Of a DNA stretch of 64,000 nucleotides, positions 38,705-51,504 are shown one piece after another. Source of the stretch: Petasospora fabianii (taxonomy: Eukaryota; Ascomycota; Saccharomycetes; Phaffomycetales; Wickerhamomycetaceae); the NCBI GenBank assembly GCA_022641835.1, contig CP048716.1:1364001-1428000 (forward strand). The letters are read 5' to 3'. Below the pieces are notes generated by a model. The model was not told the origin of the DNA, made no database searches, and was given only the letters and a program-made list of their open reading frames with translations. The first letter of the stretch is position 1, and the number at the start of each line of letters is the position of its first letter. The translations under genes and the position numbers were made by a program.

Positions 38705-39059
38705 ATTTCAAATGTGCTCCTAGTTGGTAGTTGCTCGTGACCTGATCGGAAAGTCTGGGGTGAACAACTCGACGGTGCTCATGGTCGTGAATTTTTCACC
38801 GGCCCATCCTGCGTGTCTCGAACTCGAATCTGATCGGAGGGTTTGACGCAGGATAACATTGTGGTCAGCTTGTATCACAGATATCTTAAGAGCATTGATA
38901 CTAGAACAACGAAAGGTAAAGCTTTGAAAATCTTTCAGGGAGACCGGAGATTAGATTGACATCAACTACAAGGGTATGAAAAAAGGTCCGGGTAACTAGT
39001 TGATGTAAGGTAAAACAGTAGCCGTCTGATAGACGACCACGACTTCGGTTTTCGAAGAA
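38705..39059. other. intergenic region between the PPR gene and tRNA-Thr
   Basis: No gene was seen. A short hairpin-capable CTTCG-N5-CGAAG lies just upstream of the tRNA. Confidence 0.4.
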
Positions 39060-39132
39060 GCTTCTATGGCCAAGTTGGTAAGGCGCTACACTAGTAATGT
39101 AGCGATCCTGAGTTCGAATCTCAGTGGAAGCA
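39060..39132 (+). tRNA. tRNA-Thr (anticodon AGT)
   Basis: The 73-nt sequence folds as a cloverleaf. The acceptor stem is GCTTCTA with TGGAAGC, the D-stem GCC/GGC, the anticodon stem CTACA/TGTAG with anticodon AGT at 39093-39095, and the T-loop TTCGAAT. The discriminator base is A, and no intron is present. A-box and B-box (GTTCGAATC) promoters are internal. A T8 run follows at 39136-39143. Confidence 0.95.
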
Positions 39133-39135
39133 TTC

Positions 39136-39143
39136 TTTTTTTT
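39136..39143 (+). terminator. RNA polymerase III terminator (T8)
   Basis: Eight T residues begin 4 nt after the tRNA-Thr 3' end, the standard pol III stop. Confidence 0.85.
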
Positions 39144-39173
39144 GTAAAAGATTCAAAAATTTAGGGGCATGAT

Positions 39174-39245
39174 ATCCTGTGTTCGAATGTTACAGATGCT
39201 AACATTTGATACATATATCTTCATAACGTGAAGTTTAGTGGAAGC
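39174..39245 (+). repeat. tRNA 3'-half-like fragments
   Basis: ATCCTGTGTTCGAAT (39174-39188) matches 14 of 15 bases of the T-arm region of the adjacent tRNA-Thr (39105-39119). AGTGGAAGC (39237-39245) repeats its acceptor 3' strand. No complete cloverleaf forms. It looks like a decayed partial duplication of the tRNA or remains of an insertion. Confidence 0.4.
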
Positions 39246-39778
39246 TTCGCTAGTTAAATCTTTCACAAGCCGCCACTTTTGAGAACTTTAGTTGGACTTA
39301 AACTCAAGAACGAGGTGCGCGGTCGGAGTGCATGATGTTGCATCATCAATAAACGCAAATGACACCTTTATAAAATCTTGGTGAATTTTGAAGGTCTGTG
39401 ATACCCCTGATCAGGGTTATTGAAATGCTGATTTGATTATTTGAATTCTGGGGAAGTATGAGGGAAGGAAGTCCACCATTTGCCAAGCTCAATGGAGGCA
39501 ATGCCAACTGCCTGTTCGACTCGAGGCCTTCACCATAGAACCTTCGGTGGTGATGTCTCTTCTTTTACTTACTCCTAAGTAAGAATATTCTAAGTACTAC
39601 TATTTGTCCCTATGATGTTTTTGTGTATATGATGAGCTTGATCATGATCTATGTGTGTCGCCCAGCGGCTCACTTCCCATCGCCGTAAAGTACACCACCT
39701 GTTCTTGATCAGATACTTCCTGATAAGGTTTTCTAGACCCCTGATTCAAAAGACCCAAGTTGGCATATATTGTCAGGT
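39246..39778. other. intergenic region downstream of tRNA-Thr
   Basis: This 530-bp stretch is mostly AT-rich with no convincing frame. It likely contains the 3' end of the minus-strand thioesterase transcript. Confidence 0.45.
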
Positions 39779-40450
39779 TTAAAAGAGCTGCAGCCAGCTG
39801 AAATACTTGAACCACTTTGGTTCTACCAAGATACACTCGGCAGTGGCCACCTTGACAGGGCTTGGGTCCAAAGTTTCGATGAAACCTTCGATCACCACCT
39901 TTCTTCCCTTGTGCTCTTTAACCTTCGCTTTGAGGATAATTGTAGAATCTGGCTCCACATGTTCGATGAAGTTTACCGCTAGCTTAGCTGTGACGCCTCT
40001 CTTACTTGGAAGTAATGGGAACCCACAAAACGTGAGAGATTCGTCAATGATTGTGGAGAGTACACCATTGTGAATAACACCATCATATGATGTAAGATCT
40101 TTTCCGAGGTGGTAGAAAGACTGAAGCTCATTGTCTTTTCTGTTAATGAAAACAATCGGATCGATCTCTAAGTGGTTCGGGCCGAAGAGAAGTCCCTGAC
40201 TCACCATGAGATTCTGATGTGGCTTTGGTATACGAGACGAATGAACATCTGAGACAAAATCAGCATTGCCCATGAGCTTCGTGAATTGTGGATTAGACTT
40301 GAGGCTTTCGAGAATGTCAGCTCTTTGTCCAGTTAAAGCTCTCTTGTCCTTGGTGGGGTCGGGATACTCAGGCCATGCTCTGGCGAAGGAGGCGAATCCA
40401 ATGGCAAAAGAACCACCAGCGAGTAATGACTTGCCAATTAATCCTACCAT
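39779..40450 (-). CDS. hotdog-fold thioesterase-like mitochondrial protein (Fmp10/Mrx3-like)
   Basis: The 223-aa product has an N-terminal hydrophobic/basic stretch (MVGLIGKSLLAGGSFAIGF) that could anchor or target it to mitochondria. From about residue 120 it shows a 4HBT hotdog domain: DGVIHNGVLSTIIDESLTFC (HNG and the central helix), then AKLAVNFIEHVEPDSTIILK and a beta strand GRKVVIEGFIETLD. This layout is that of S. cerevisiae Fmp10 and Mrx3. Acyl-CoA thioesterase activity is inferred from the fold; no substrate can be named. It is divergent from VPS13, with about 330 bp between the start codons. Confidence 0.78.
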   Translation of the reverse strand: MVGLIGKSLLAGGSFAIGFASFARAWPEYPDPTKDKRALTGQRADILESLKSNPQFTKLMGNADFVSDVHSSRIPKPHQNLMVSQGLLFGPNHLEIDPIVFINRKDNELQSFYHLGKDLTSYDGVIHNGVLSTIIDESLTFCGFPLLPSKRGVTAKLAVNFIEHVEPDSTIILKAKVKEHKGRKVVIEGFIETLDPSPVKVATAECILVEPKWFKYFSWLQLF

Positions 40451-40784
40451 CTTACTCGGGGAAGCTCAGCTGTGTGATCAATGAGGGGGGCCGGGTTGTC
40501 AAAGCTGCTGATAGTCTACCTCTACCCTTTGCCCCACTCTTTCATAAGTCTTCCCCAGTTGACCGTGGGTTATACAGTTGCCCGCGAAGATGCGGCGCAT
40601 ACCGGATTTTCGTGGCCGTATCATCTCTTATAGCCCAAACACCAGCAGCAGGGAGCAAGATCTAAGACCGAGAGCCCCCTTCTGCAATTTTGGCAGCAAG
40701 CGTTACCTTGAAGCTCGTTTATACACCATCCCGATAGTGAAACTAATCCATTGAGACGTTGCACACGGGTCACACACACATACA

Positions 40785-43700
40785 ATGCTTGAATCTCTTG
40801 TTGCAAGCATTCTCAACAGGTTCTTGGTATGTCTATGTCTACCTCTTCTTGCCCGCGCGTGATTCGATTTACTCGGTCTACATCAGGGTGCTGTTGCCCA
40901 TACACGCTACTAACTATTCAATTTACCAGGGAAGCTATGTTGAGAACTTCGATCCCAAACAATTGAACATCGGAATTTGGAGTGGAGATGTCAAATTACG
41001 AGACTTACGACTCAAGAAAGAGTCTCTCGACAAGCTCGAGTTGCCCATTGACGTCAAATTTGGTCACTTGGGTGAGCTCACATTACAGATTCCATGGTCC
41101 AACTTGAAAGGTAAACCTGTCAAGGTCTCTATCGAAGATGTTTACCTTCTTGCTACGCCAATTGTCCTCGAGACTTACGACTATGAAACACAACTCAAGA
41201 GAGAGTTGGAGCTCAAACTCAGGAGACTCATGGATCTTGAACTCAGAACACGAGCCAATCCTACTAATGCCATCTCTGATGAAGATGCTGCAAAGAACGA
41301 GTCATTCACCGAAAGTCTCGTCACAAAGATTGTCGACAATCTGCAAGTCACCATCAAGAACATCCATGTGAGGTATGAAGATGTGCAGGGTGCCTTCACT
41401 GATTCTCCGTATGCCATTGGTGTCGTGTTGAAAGAATTGTCAGGTGTCTCTACAGATGAAAACTGGTCGCCAACATTTATCTCAGTCGCCACTCACTTGA
41501 CACATAAACTTCTTACATTGAACTCTCTTTGTGCCTATTGGAACACTGACTCTGCCTCCATTTACACAGATGACCACGATGAGCTTCTCAAAAAGTTCAA
41601 GGCTTCCATCATCAATGAGGAGAACATGGATGAATTTGACGACACTCAATTCCTTTTGAGACCAGTCACAGGCTCTGGTCACTTGACTCTGAACAAGCTT
41701 GGCTCTACTGCAACGCAACCTCACATCAAAACGGAAGTCTTCTTTGAGGAATTTAGTCTTGATTTGGACTCACACCAGTATAGAGATGCTTTGTTATCTG
41801 CTTCCAGGTTCCACTGGTACAACAAGACCCATAAGTTCAAGAGATTTAGACCGACTGTTCCTTTGGAAGGACACGCAAAGGAATGGTTCCGCTACGCTGC
41901 TGAATCAGTTCTCAGTGAGATCCACGAGAAAAATTACCGCTGGAGTTGGGACTACCTTAGGCAGAGACGTGATGATCGTAAGGCGTACATTGGCCTCTGG
42001 AAGCAAAAACTCAAGCTGCCAGACATCTCACAAGATCTTTCGGATGCCCACAGTAATAAGGCTCTGAGAGAGCTCGAGGTGAAGCTTCCATATGAGGACA
42101 TTAAATTCTTCAGATCTCTCGCAAGATCCGAGATGAGAAAGGAGAGACTTGCTGCTGCTGAGTCAGACCCTGCATCTACAGAACATCAACCACAGCAGAC
42201 TACACAGGCTCGTGGAGGCTGGTTCTCAAGTTGGTGGAGTAAATCATCTGGCGAGTCCTCTGAGGACAAGCTGGTCATGACCGATGAACAACGTGAGGAG
42301 TTTTACGATGCTATCGAGTTCGACGAAACCAAGGCCCTATCTGATGCTATCAATGTTCCTCGTGATCGTGTCAACTTTGAGTTGAGCGCTCAGTTGAAAA
42401 GGGGTGGTATCTCCATCAAGAGCAAGGAAAGCAACAACGCTCTTGCCAAGGTCATATGGGAGGGATGTTCCGGTCAGCACTTCCAAAGAGTGGACTCTTT
42501 CTTGTCTACATTCACATTGCAGGAGTTCAAGGTTGAAGACGGTACTGGATCCACCCTTTACAAGAACGTTGTGAGCGTCAAGCCATTGAACTCGGACCTC
42601 GAAATGGAAGAGGTTACCGAGCCATTCTTCAAGGTTTCTCTCGAAAACAATCCACTGAAGGGAATTGCTGATGTTGCATTGATGGCCAAGCTAAGAAGTA
42701 TGACCATCTTCTACCATGTTGACTTCATCAATGAGATCATTAAATTCTTCACTCCACCGAAGGCACATCTTGACACCATCAACGCCATTATGAATGCTGC
42801 TGAGGCCACTGTTCATGGTCTTACTGCACAGACAAGAATGGGGTTGGAGGCCATGTGGGAGAATCATAAAGTAATTGATGCCAAGCTTGACTTGCAGGCT
42901 CCTTTGATCATTCTTCCTCTTAATCCCAACTCCTGGACATCGCCATGTGCTGTTATCGACGCAGGTCATATCAGTGTGATCAGTGACCTTACAGATACTG
43001 AGAGAACCAAAGCTATAAAGAAGTTGAGTCCTGAGGAGTACGACCGCATTGACATCAACGAGTTGAAGGCTCTAATGTATGACAAGTTCAACCTGCATCT
43101 CCAAGATACACAGGTGCTCATTGGGCCAACCATCAGATCCACAGTCGAGCAGTTACATTCCGGTAAGGAGTCTTCGTCACTCGTTCTTGACAAGTTGGAT
43201 ATGAAGATTCTTGCTGAGATATCCATGCTTCCAAACTCTGCTAACCTTGCCAAGTTTAAGACCAAAGCATCATTGCCAAGATTCGTTGCAAAGATGAATG
43301 ACTACCAGTACAAGATCATGATGCAGCTAATTGACAAATGCATTCCAGACTTCTCCTCTAGTACTGAGGATATCGACGACTCCCAGAAATTTGCCGCTCC
43401 ATTTGATGTTGGTCTCGGTATGGAAGACAGTGTCACTCTTCATGAGCTGAGCCCGCCACCTGATTCTGAAGACTCCGGCAGCAAACCATCTCTTGAAAAG
43501 CAGCATATCTTCGAGCTTAATTTTGACGTTGAAAAGGTACAGTTGTCTCTCTTGAAGTGCACTGATGGTAAGACCATGGCTGCTGATCCTGTTGTCGATC
43601 TTGTTGCCGAACGCTTCTCCCTTGAATTCTTCAAAACTGAGACTGACATGCATGTTGACTTGGTTCTTGCCACCTTCAACATTGAGGACTGGGTCGATCA

Positions 43701-46700
43701 GACTGGTCCGGCCGAGTTCCGTAAACTGATCTCCTCGAACAATTTCTTAGATAATGAGCATGTTGACACTGGTAAGGATATTTTCAAGCTGAAGTATGAT
43801 CGAGTCCGCAGATTGGTCAACCTTGACGGTAAGGACATTGAACTCTTCGACCAAGATGTTGATCTTAAATTGTCAACTTTAAAGGGTGTGTTGACTTTGA
43901 AGAGTTTTATGACCATCTTGAACTTCATTTTGACAACATTCACTGATCCGAACCCTCCAGAACAGCCATCTGATGCCTTAAGACACAACGATGCTTCTGA
44001 TATTGAGACTTCTCCTCAACAGATCCGCTGTAATGTGAACCTTGATGGTATCACACTGGTGCTCAATGATGACGGTATCAAGCTGGCTACTATTCAGCTC
44101 TCCACTGCACTCTTTGACATCTTCGTATTGCCAGAAAAGATGAAGGTTTACTGCAAGCTTGGAGCATTGACACTTCATGATGATGTGAATGAAGGTACGT
44201 CGCGTGACTCGGTTCTGAGAAAACTTTTGAGCTTTGAAGGTGATGAGCTTGCTGAGTTCACATATGAGACGTATGATGCTGTCTCCAATCCAGGTCTTGG
44301 CTATTCTTCCAGCTTCGACTTCACAGCCGGCTCCTTGAGATTGAATTTTGTCGACGAGCCACTAAATAAGGTGCTTGGATTCTTCAACAAGTTCCAGCAG
44401 ATGAAGTCTTACTTCGATTCCGCCAGAGACTCTGCATTCAACCAAGTAAATCTTCAGGACCAGAACATGAAGCTTGATTTCACCATCAAAACTCCGATCA
44501 TCATGTTCCCAAAGATTGCGGATTTCAAGACTGATAAGTATGACGACGTCACAGTCTACTTGGGTGAGTTCCATGCTTGTAACAGTTTTGTGAAGGAGGC
44601 ATCTGGCTACATGAACAAGATGGATTTGGGTCTTCGCTCGACCAAGTTGACCTCAAGCTTCCACACTGATGATGGTATCCAATCTCTGAACATCATTGAC
44701 GAAGTCGACATTTCATTTGACATTGAACTCCTGAATGGTGCTGTGGATCGCCCTGCCATGAAGGCTGTTGGTGAGATGACCAACGTTTCTGCTGACTTAA
44801 CTGCAAAGCAGCTCTCCTACATTTATGCTTTGTTGCAGAGTGTCCCAAAGGTCTTCGAGTTTGACAACTCCAAGTCATTGTCAGAGATTGAAGATGCGGC
44901 TATGAATGCCAACCAGGTCATTGCTCCTAATGCAGTGTATCACGCTGATAAAGACGTGGTGGCCAAGCCGTCCACTGATAATGTTGTTGAAGGAGATCCT
45001 GACTCCATCAAAGTTGACTTCTCCTTTTCTATCCCTGAAGTTTCATTGAGCCTTCATGAAAGTCCATCTTCTACCGAACTCGTCGATACTGGTATCACAA
45101 CACTTTCTCTGAGTGACATTGGTCTGACATTCAGCCAGTCACAGGATACCCACTTCAAGTCTGACATTCACATTGGAAGTCTCACTGCTAAAGACATACG
45201 CCAAGTCAAGGATAATAAGTTCACTGAGATTATCCCTAAGATTGGAGTTAAGGATCACCAATTCTCTGCTAGGATCTCGACTGATGGTCCTGTCGACAAC
45301 AAGAACACAATCATCATGGCCACTGTTAACAGTCCAAAGGTCATTTTTGCAATCGAATATTTGTTCGCCTTAAAGTGCTTTATCGATGAAGGCTTGACAC
45401 TTCCTTCTGAGCTGGTGGTCAAGTCTGAACAAGACAGTGAAGAGAAGGACTATGATGAGTCACTGATCGATAACACACTGGATCAGGCAGACTCTGATGC
45501 TTGTCCTACGTCAAATACTACTTCTAGACTAGGTTTCTCTTTGAATGTTGTGGACACATCTCTGATTCTTCTAGCTGACCCAACTTCGGAGAGCACTGAG
45601 GCCATTGTTTTCAAGATTGAGCAGCTTTTGGCTTCGAAGCAGAATGTCAGTACTGCCAGTGCCAACAACGTTGGTATGTTCCTGTGCAAAATGGACAACT
45701 TTGAAGGCAACAGAATTAGAATTATTGATGACTTCTCATCATCTGTGGTAATTGATGGAAGAGGCAGCACCGCTGATAACTATCTGACATCCATTCAAAT
45801 TGCTGTTGAGCCATTGTTACTGAGAGTTTCCGTGGCGGATATCAAACTGGCCCTCTCCATCTTTAACAAGGCCGCTGAGCTATCAAAGAGTGCTGATGAC
45901 GACGAAAAGAACGATACCAACGCTGAAGACACTTACACCACATTCACCAAGGAGTTCAAGCGCAAAGTCAGCCAATACGCTCCAAGTATTGTGACCTCCC
46001 TATCTGGTGGAAGATCGAGACGTGGTTCTGCTATCCAGAAGGACGTCATCATCAAAGCTGAAGAGCTCAATGCCGATATTGAGGGTCTTCGTCTGGTCAT
46101 CATTGGTAATGTTAACGAGCTTCCTGTCTTGGATATGTGCGTTGAACCATTCCAGCTCGTTGCCAAGAACTGGTCTACTGATATGGAAGTTGACGGTAGT
46201 ATTCAGTCCTTTGTGAACATCTTTAACTATGCGAAGTCCTCCTGGGAGCCTCTGGTGGAACCTTGGCCATTCGCTGTTCATATCTCTAAAACCATGTCTT
46301 CAAAGCAAAAGCTCTCGGTTGATTTCATTGCCAGAAAGATTGCTGAAGTTACACTTTCATCTCGCTCGATCGCTTTGTTGTCCAATGTGTTCTCTTCTAT
46401 CTCCGGTAACGGTGAGATCCAAGGCAGAGGTAGTTTAAAGCCATACAAAATCTTGAATGAGACTGGTTTTGATATCAACGTCTGGGTCGCTTCCTCGGAT
46501 GACTCCCGGACAAACCTGACCACTATTAAGGATGGTGAAACTACTCCATGGGAGTTCGAAGACTGGAAAAAAGTCCGTGAGAACTTGGACACAGATAATA
46601 ACAAAGGTGTTCTTGGAATTGAGTTCTTGGACTCTACCTACGACCAGCTGTTAAGTGTTCCGGTGACAAGTGAGGGTGAGGAGCTCTACATGCTGACTCC

Positions 46701-49700
46701 GTCCGTCGGTGACTACCACAACAGGCTCAGTGCTGACGTAAAGTTGGGTGATGACAACGTAAAGACGATTACTTTGAGATCCACTGTCGTTGTTGAGAAC
46801 GGTACTCAGGTCCATGTTTTGATCAAGGGTAAAAAGGAGTACAAGATTCTTGCAGGAGAGTCCAGGGCTATTCCAATTGACGAAGTCTATGATACAAGTC
46901 TCTTGATCAAACCAGACATTAAAGTTCCATTTGGATGGTCAAACACCTCCATTTCATGGAAGAGAATCACCAAGGGCCCAATGTCTTTGAGATGCCCGTC
47001 TGCTGATACAGAAGACACCACAAGTTTCTTCTTCCAAGTAGATGCTCAATTTGACAAGAATGAGCCACTGACCAAGGTTTATCCTCACATGAAGGTTGTT
47101 CTATCTGCCCCGCTGGAGATTGAGAACCTATTGCCATACGACATGACCTACAGACTTTATGACAGAAGCTCGAAGCGTGATTGGAGAAACTTCCTCAAGA
47201 AAGGAAGTACAAGTCCTGTGCATGTTGTCAAGCTGGAGCATTTCTTGCTCTTGAGTGTTCAACCGGTTGACACTGGCTTTGCTAAAAGTGACTTTGCCAT
47301 CATCAACGCCCCAGATAGCAGTGAGTTCAAGCGTGAGACTCGTTTGTGCTTGAAACATGAGGATAGTCAGACGCTGAAGCTTGGAATCCACTACAGCACC
47401 TCCCACAGTGGTGCCGGTTTGAAGGTAACAGTTTTCTCTCCATATGTCATCTTGAACCGTACTTCCAGAGAGCTTTTCGTTCGTGAGAACTACAACACAC
47501 TCCACTCCAAAGTCACAGGGGATGACGTTCTCAAGACAACGGCACCAATGATGTTCTCTTTTAATGAGGAAGCGGACGTGAAGTCGAGAGCACTGGTGAA
47601 GTTTGGTGATTCTGGATGGAGTAAGCCCGTGTCGTTTCACACTATTGGCCAAATCTCCCAGGTTGATATGGTTTACCCGGACAAGAAGACGTCTGTCAGT
47701 CTCGGTGTGACAGTGAACGAGGGTGAAGGTAAGTACAAGTTGACAAACGTTGTGACATTGGCACCGCGCTACCTTCTCACCAACAAGTTCTCCCAAGAGA
47801 TTGAATGTCTGGTTGTTGGCTCTTCTGAGCCATTCCGTCTAACACCAGGTGAACACCGCGCTTTGTATGGTTTGCCAATGGTGCCCAGAAATCAAATCAT
47901 GGTGAGACTACTGGGTGGGAAATCAGAGTGGTCCTCTCCATTCAACATCAAAGACGTTGGTCAGATCCATTTGAAGACTTACAGACATGATGTTGGTGTT
48001 GTGTTGTTCAAGGTTGACGTTATGTTAGAAGAGGCTTCCCTGTTCATCCACATTGCTGACGCTGAGAACCACTGGCCATTCTCCATCCGCAACTTCAGTG
48101 ACCATGAATTCCTTTTCTATCAGTCTGATCCAAACGTTGATGAGAATGAGGAGGTTGTTCAGGGTGACGGAAGAGAGTTTAAGCCCTTGTATTACAGAAT
48201 CCCACCAAAGAGTGTCATGCCGTACGCATGGGATCATCCAGCTGGTATACATAAGGAGCTTGTGCTGAGAGCTTCTGGTAGAGAGAGACGTGTTCAATTG
48301 GCTGAGATTGGAAGCCTTCGTCCAATGAAACTTCCGAAGGCCAATGCTATCGTTGACTTGAATGTCATTGCTGATGGTCCTACTCAAACTCTTGTCATCT
48401 CCAACTATGACCCATCACTGAGTCTTTACAAGCTTAGCGATTCTCAGACAGCATCGAATGTCTCAGTCGCCGATTCTGACCGTTTCAACGTTGCCGATGA
48501 GAGCATGGATATCAGCACTCATGTCGTCTTCAAGTTCGAGGGTTTGGGTGTTTCGCTCATCAACACACGTCTTCAAGAGTTGTGTTACATCAGTGTCAAT
48601 GGTATTGAGCTCAGGTTCAACGATTCGGAGATCTATCAGACATTTAGTTGGAAACTCAAGTGGCTCCAGATTGACAATCAATTGTTTGGTGGTATTTTCC
48701 CAATTGTTCTATACCCAACTGTTCTTCCACAGTCTACCAAGGAGATGAACAACCACCCAGCGTTCTCTGGTTCTGTCACCAAGGTCAAGGATGATACCCA
48801 CGGTGTTATTTACATCAAATACCTCACTCTTTTATTGCAGGAGATGTCCATTGAGATCGATGAAGACTTCCTGTTTGCGCTGTTGGACTTCTCCAAGATT
48901 CCAGGTGCTGGTTGGAACAAGGAGGTTGAGGATAGGCTGTGTGATGAGGTTATCCAATTGCCAGAACCATCCGAAGCTATGACGGGCAGTGACGTCTACT
49001 TTGAAGCATTGCACTTGCAGCCAGTGCAGATGAACTTGTCATTTGTCCGTACTGAGAGAATCAACGTCGAGGACAAGAGCTCTTCCCAGAATGCCATAAT
49101 GTTCTTCTTGAACGTGTTGACCATGGCCATTGGTAACATTAACGATGCCTCCATCAGATTGAACGCACTGCTCATTGACAATGTCAGAACTCCAATCCCA
49201 ACCTTGATTCAGCACATCCAGACGCATTACGGCCAGGCATTCTTCTCCCAGATTCACAGGGTCCTTGGATCAGCTGACGTGATTGGTAACCCAGTCGGTC
49301 TTTTCAACAATATCAGTTCCGGTGTTATGGACATCTTCTACGAGCCCTACCAGGGTTTCGTTATGACTGATCGTCCACAGGAGCTGGGTATCGGCCTTGC
49401 AAAGGGTGGCTTGAGTTTCCTCAAAAAGACAGTGTTTGGTTTCTCTGATAGTTTCGCCAAGGTGACCGGATCTATCGCCAAGGGTTTGACTGCGGCCACT
49501 TTGGACAAGGATTTCCAAGAACGTCGTCGCTTGACCCAGCGCAGAAACAAGCCAAAGCATGCCCTTTATGGTTTCAGTAATGGTGCTACTTCGTTTGTCG
49601 ATGGTATAACTAGTGGTATCACCGGTATTGCATTGGGACCAGTTCAAGGCGCTTCGAAGGAAGGTGCATCTGGTTTCTTCAAAGGTATCGGTAAGGGTTT

Positions 49701-50208
49701 GATTGGTCTTCCAACCAAGACTGCAATTGGTGTCTTTGACTTGGCAAGTCAAGTTGGTGAAGGTATCAAGAACTCCACTACTGCATTCGATGGTGATGGA
49801 TTGGACAAGGTTCGTCTTCCAAGACATGTTGCTCGTGACTCCGTCATTGAGAAGTTCAACGAAAGAGAAGCACAGGGTCAATTCTGGCTCAAGATGGCTG
49901 GTGGTGGTGAGTTCTTGAACGAGGACTATGTTGCCCATGTTGTTCTTCCAGGTGAAGAGTTGGCTGTGATTGTCACGTACAAGCTCATATTGATGATGTC
50001 AACTGCTACACTTGGTGTGAACTGGTCCATAAGCTTTGATCAGATCAAGTCCATTACTCAGGAGAAGACTGGTATCAAGATTGGTTTGAACAGTTCGAGA
50101 CAAGGTCCATTCATCCCACTTCCACACGCTGAGTCGAGAAGATTCCTCTACAAGAACATCGGTGTCGCTGTGAATGAGTATAACAAGAATTGCCAGGTTG
50201 TGCCATGA
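40785..50208 (+). CDS. VPS13: Vps13, bridge-type lipid transfer protein, spliced
   Basis: Two exons, 40785-40826 and 40930-50208, encode 3106 aa, close to S. cerevisiae Vps13 (3144). Exon 1 gives MLESLVASILNRFL, which joins to GSYVENFDPKQLNIGIWSGD, the chorein N-terminus that meets donor membranes. The intron (40827-40929, 103 nt) starts GTATGT and has TACTAAC at 40908-40914, ending CCAG. The unspliced frame runs on upstream but in a different frame from exon 1, so splicing is needed for the native N-terminus. The long middle forms the lipid groove. The VAB (SHR-BD) adaptor-binding region with its characteristic Asn-containing repeats lies roughly at residues 1880-2500. The C-terminus has amphipathic ATG_C-type helices (GxxKGLxGLPTK) and a PH-like end. 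It works at organelle contact sites. Confidence 0.96.
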
Positions 50209-50243
50209 GTCATTATGTATATATACAAGTTCTATGAACATAA

Positions 50244-51314
50244 TTATTGCTTTTGAGTAAAGACGTATGGTGTGTCGCCTGCTTTCTTTGGAAGGCCAGA
50301 CCAAAACTTCATCGCCTCTTCCTTCTTTTCGAACTCAAGCTGTAGGTATTTCGCAGCGATAGCACCATCACTTGTCTTGATGATGATTTGATCACCACCA
50401 AGCTCAAATTCACCAGGTTGTTTGTCCTCAATTCCTTTTGCATCTGAGATGTCAGAGAGGATGACTCTTCTCCATTCGTGTACCAGGGGTTTTCTTCTCT
50501 TTTTGATCTTTATCTCCTTGAACGTATGCAGTGGACCCAGTGTGTTATACTGCCTTATAATATCTCTAGTGGACTTTCCCCAATCGATCTCAGCCATCTG
50601 AGGAGTAATCTTGGAAGCATAAGAGTACTCGTACTTAGAGGAAAGCTGTGGATCCTTGTATGAGCCATCTTTAACCACTTGTACAAGCAATTTTGCACCT
50701 TCAACGGCAAGTCTATCTCTGAGTGATGTGAGTGTTTCATCTGCTGCGATTGGGATCTCTGGTGTCTGTGCCACGATTTCTCCCCTGTCGAATTCTGTCG
50801 GATGAAGAGTTTGCACAGTGACACCGGTGTGAGTGTCATGATTAAGCAATGCGAACTGGAGTGGTGATGCACCCGAGTATCGAGGAAGGAGTGATGGGTG
50901 TACGTTTAATGAGTATGGAATCGCCGATAGAAACTTTTTAGGGATGAGTTTACCGTAGGAGACTGCGATGGCCATGGTGTAGTTGTTTGCAACAAGGTCG
51001 TTTATCTCGGATGTAGACTCGGCTCGGATGACGTTAATGTGATTGTCTTGGGCAAACGACACAATCGGGACATCAGAGATGGTCTTAAGATCCCTTCCCG
51101 TCGCCTTTGGATGCTTGGCAATAAGGTCGATGTGACTTATGAGACCAGGCGATTGTTTGGATGCCTCGTGAAGTCGCCTGAGGGACTGGATGCTGAACTC
51201 ATCTGACCCGAAGAACGCCACCTTGAGAGCGTTAGAAAATGGGGATGATGTGCTGAAATGCCGCGTGTGGCAAAGCAATGGCCTCAGAGCATATCCGCTT
51301 TGCAGTGAGAGCAT
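50244..51314 (-). CDS. FMT1: mitochondrial methionyl-tRNA formyltransferase
   Basis: The 356-aa product has a mitochondrial presequence (about 1-28, RPLLCHTRHFSTSSPF) and the formyltransferase domain: VAFFGSDEFSIQSLRRLHE, the active-site block SLNVHPSLLPRYSGASPLQF with catalytic Asn and His, and the catalytic Asp in NHDTHTGVTVQTLHP. The C-terminal domain follows from about residue 230. It formylates initiator Met-tRNA for mitochondrial translation. Its stop lies only 35 bp from the VPS13 stop on the other strand, so the two transcripts must overlap or end very closely. Confidence 0.95.
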   Translation of the reverse strand: MLSLQSGYALRPLLCHTRHFSTSSPFSNALKVAFFGSDEFSIQSLRRLHEASKQSPGLISHIDLIAKHPKATGRDLKTISDVPIVSFAQDNHINVIRAESTSEINDLVANNYTMAIAVSYGKLIPKKFLSAIPYSLNVHPSLLPRYSGASPLQFALLNHDTHTGVTVQTLHPTEFDRGEIVAQTPEIPIAADETLTSLRDRLAVEGAKLLVQVVKDGSYKDPQLSSKYEYSYASKITPQMAEIDWGKSTRDIIRQYNTLGPLHTFKEIKIKKRRKPLVHEWRRVILSDISDAKGIEDKQPGEFELGGDQIIIKTSDGAIAAKYLQLEFEKKEEAMKFWSGLPKKAGDTPYVFTQKQ

Positions 51315-51504
51315 TATCTTTATGGCTGTTTCCCCTGGTCGTATTCTGTGATGACGTCGTCGGGAGCGGGGCTGTCCGAAAATATCAACAAATCCGAAAA
51401 AAGCGTGTCGGAGTACCCATCTCTTTTACATGTCAACACGAAAAACTGCCACTTCTCGCTTCTAATCCTCCTTTGTGCACACATTCCATGATCATCCGGT
51501 AATC

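Noticed and set aside
47128-47796. A 222-codon minus-strand frame inside VPS13
   Set aside because: The plus strand encodes conserved Vps13 sequence throughout; the antisense frame lacks any domain.
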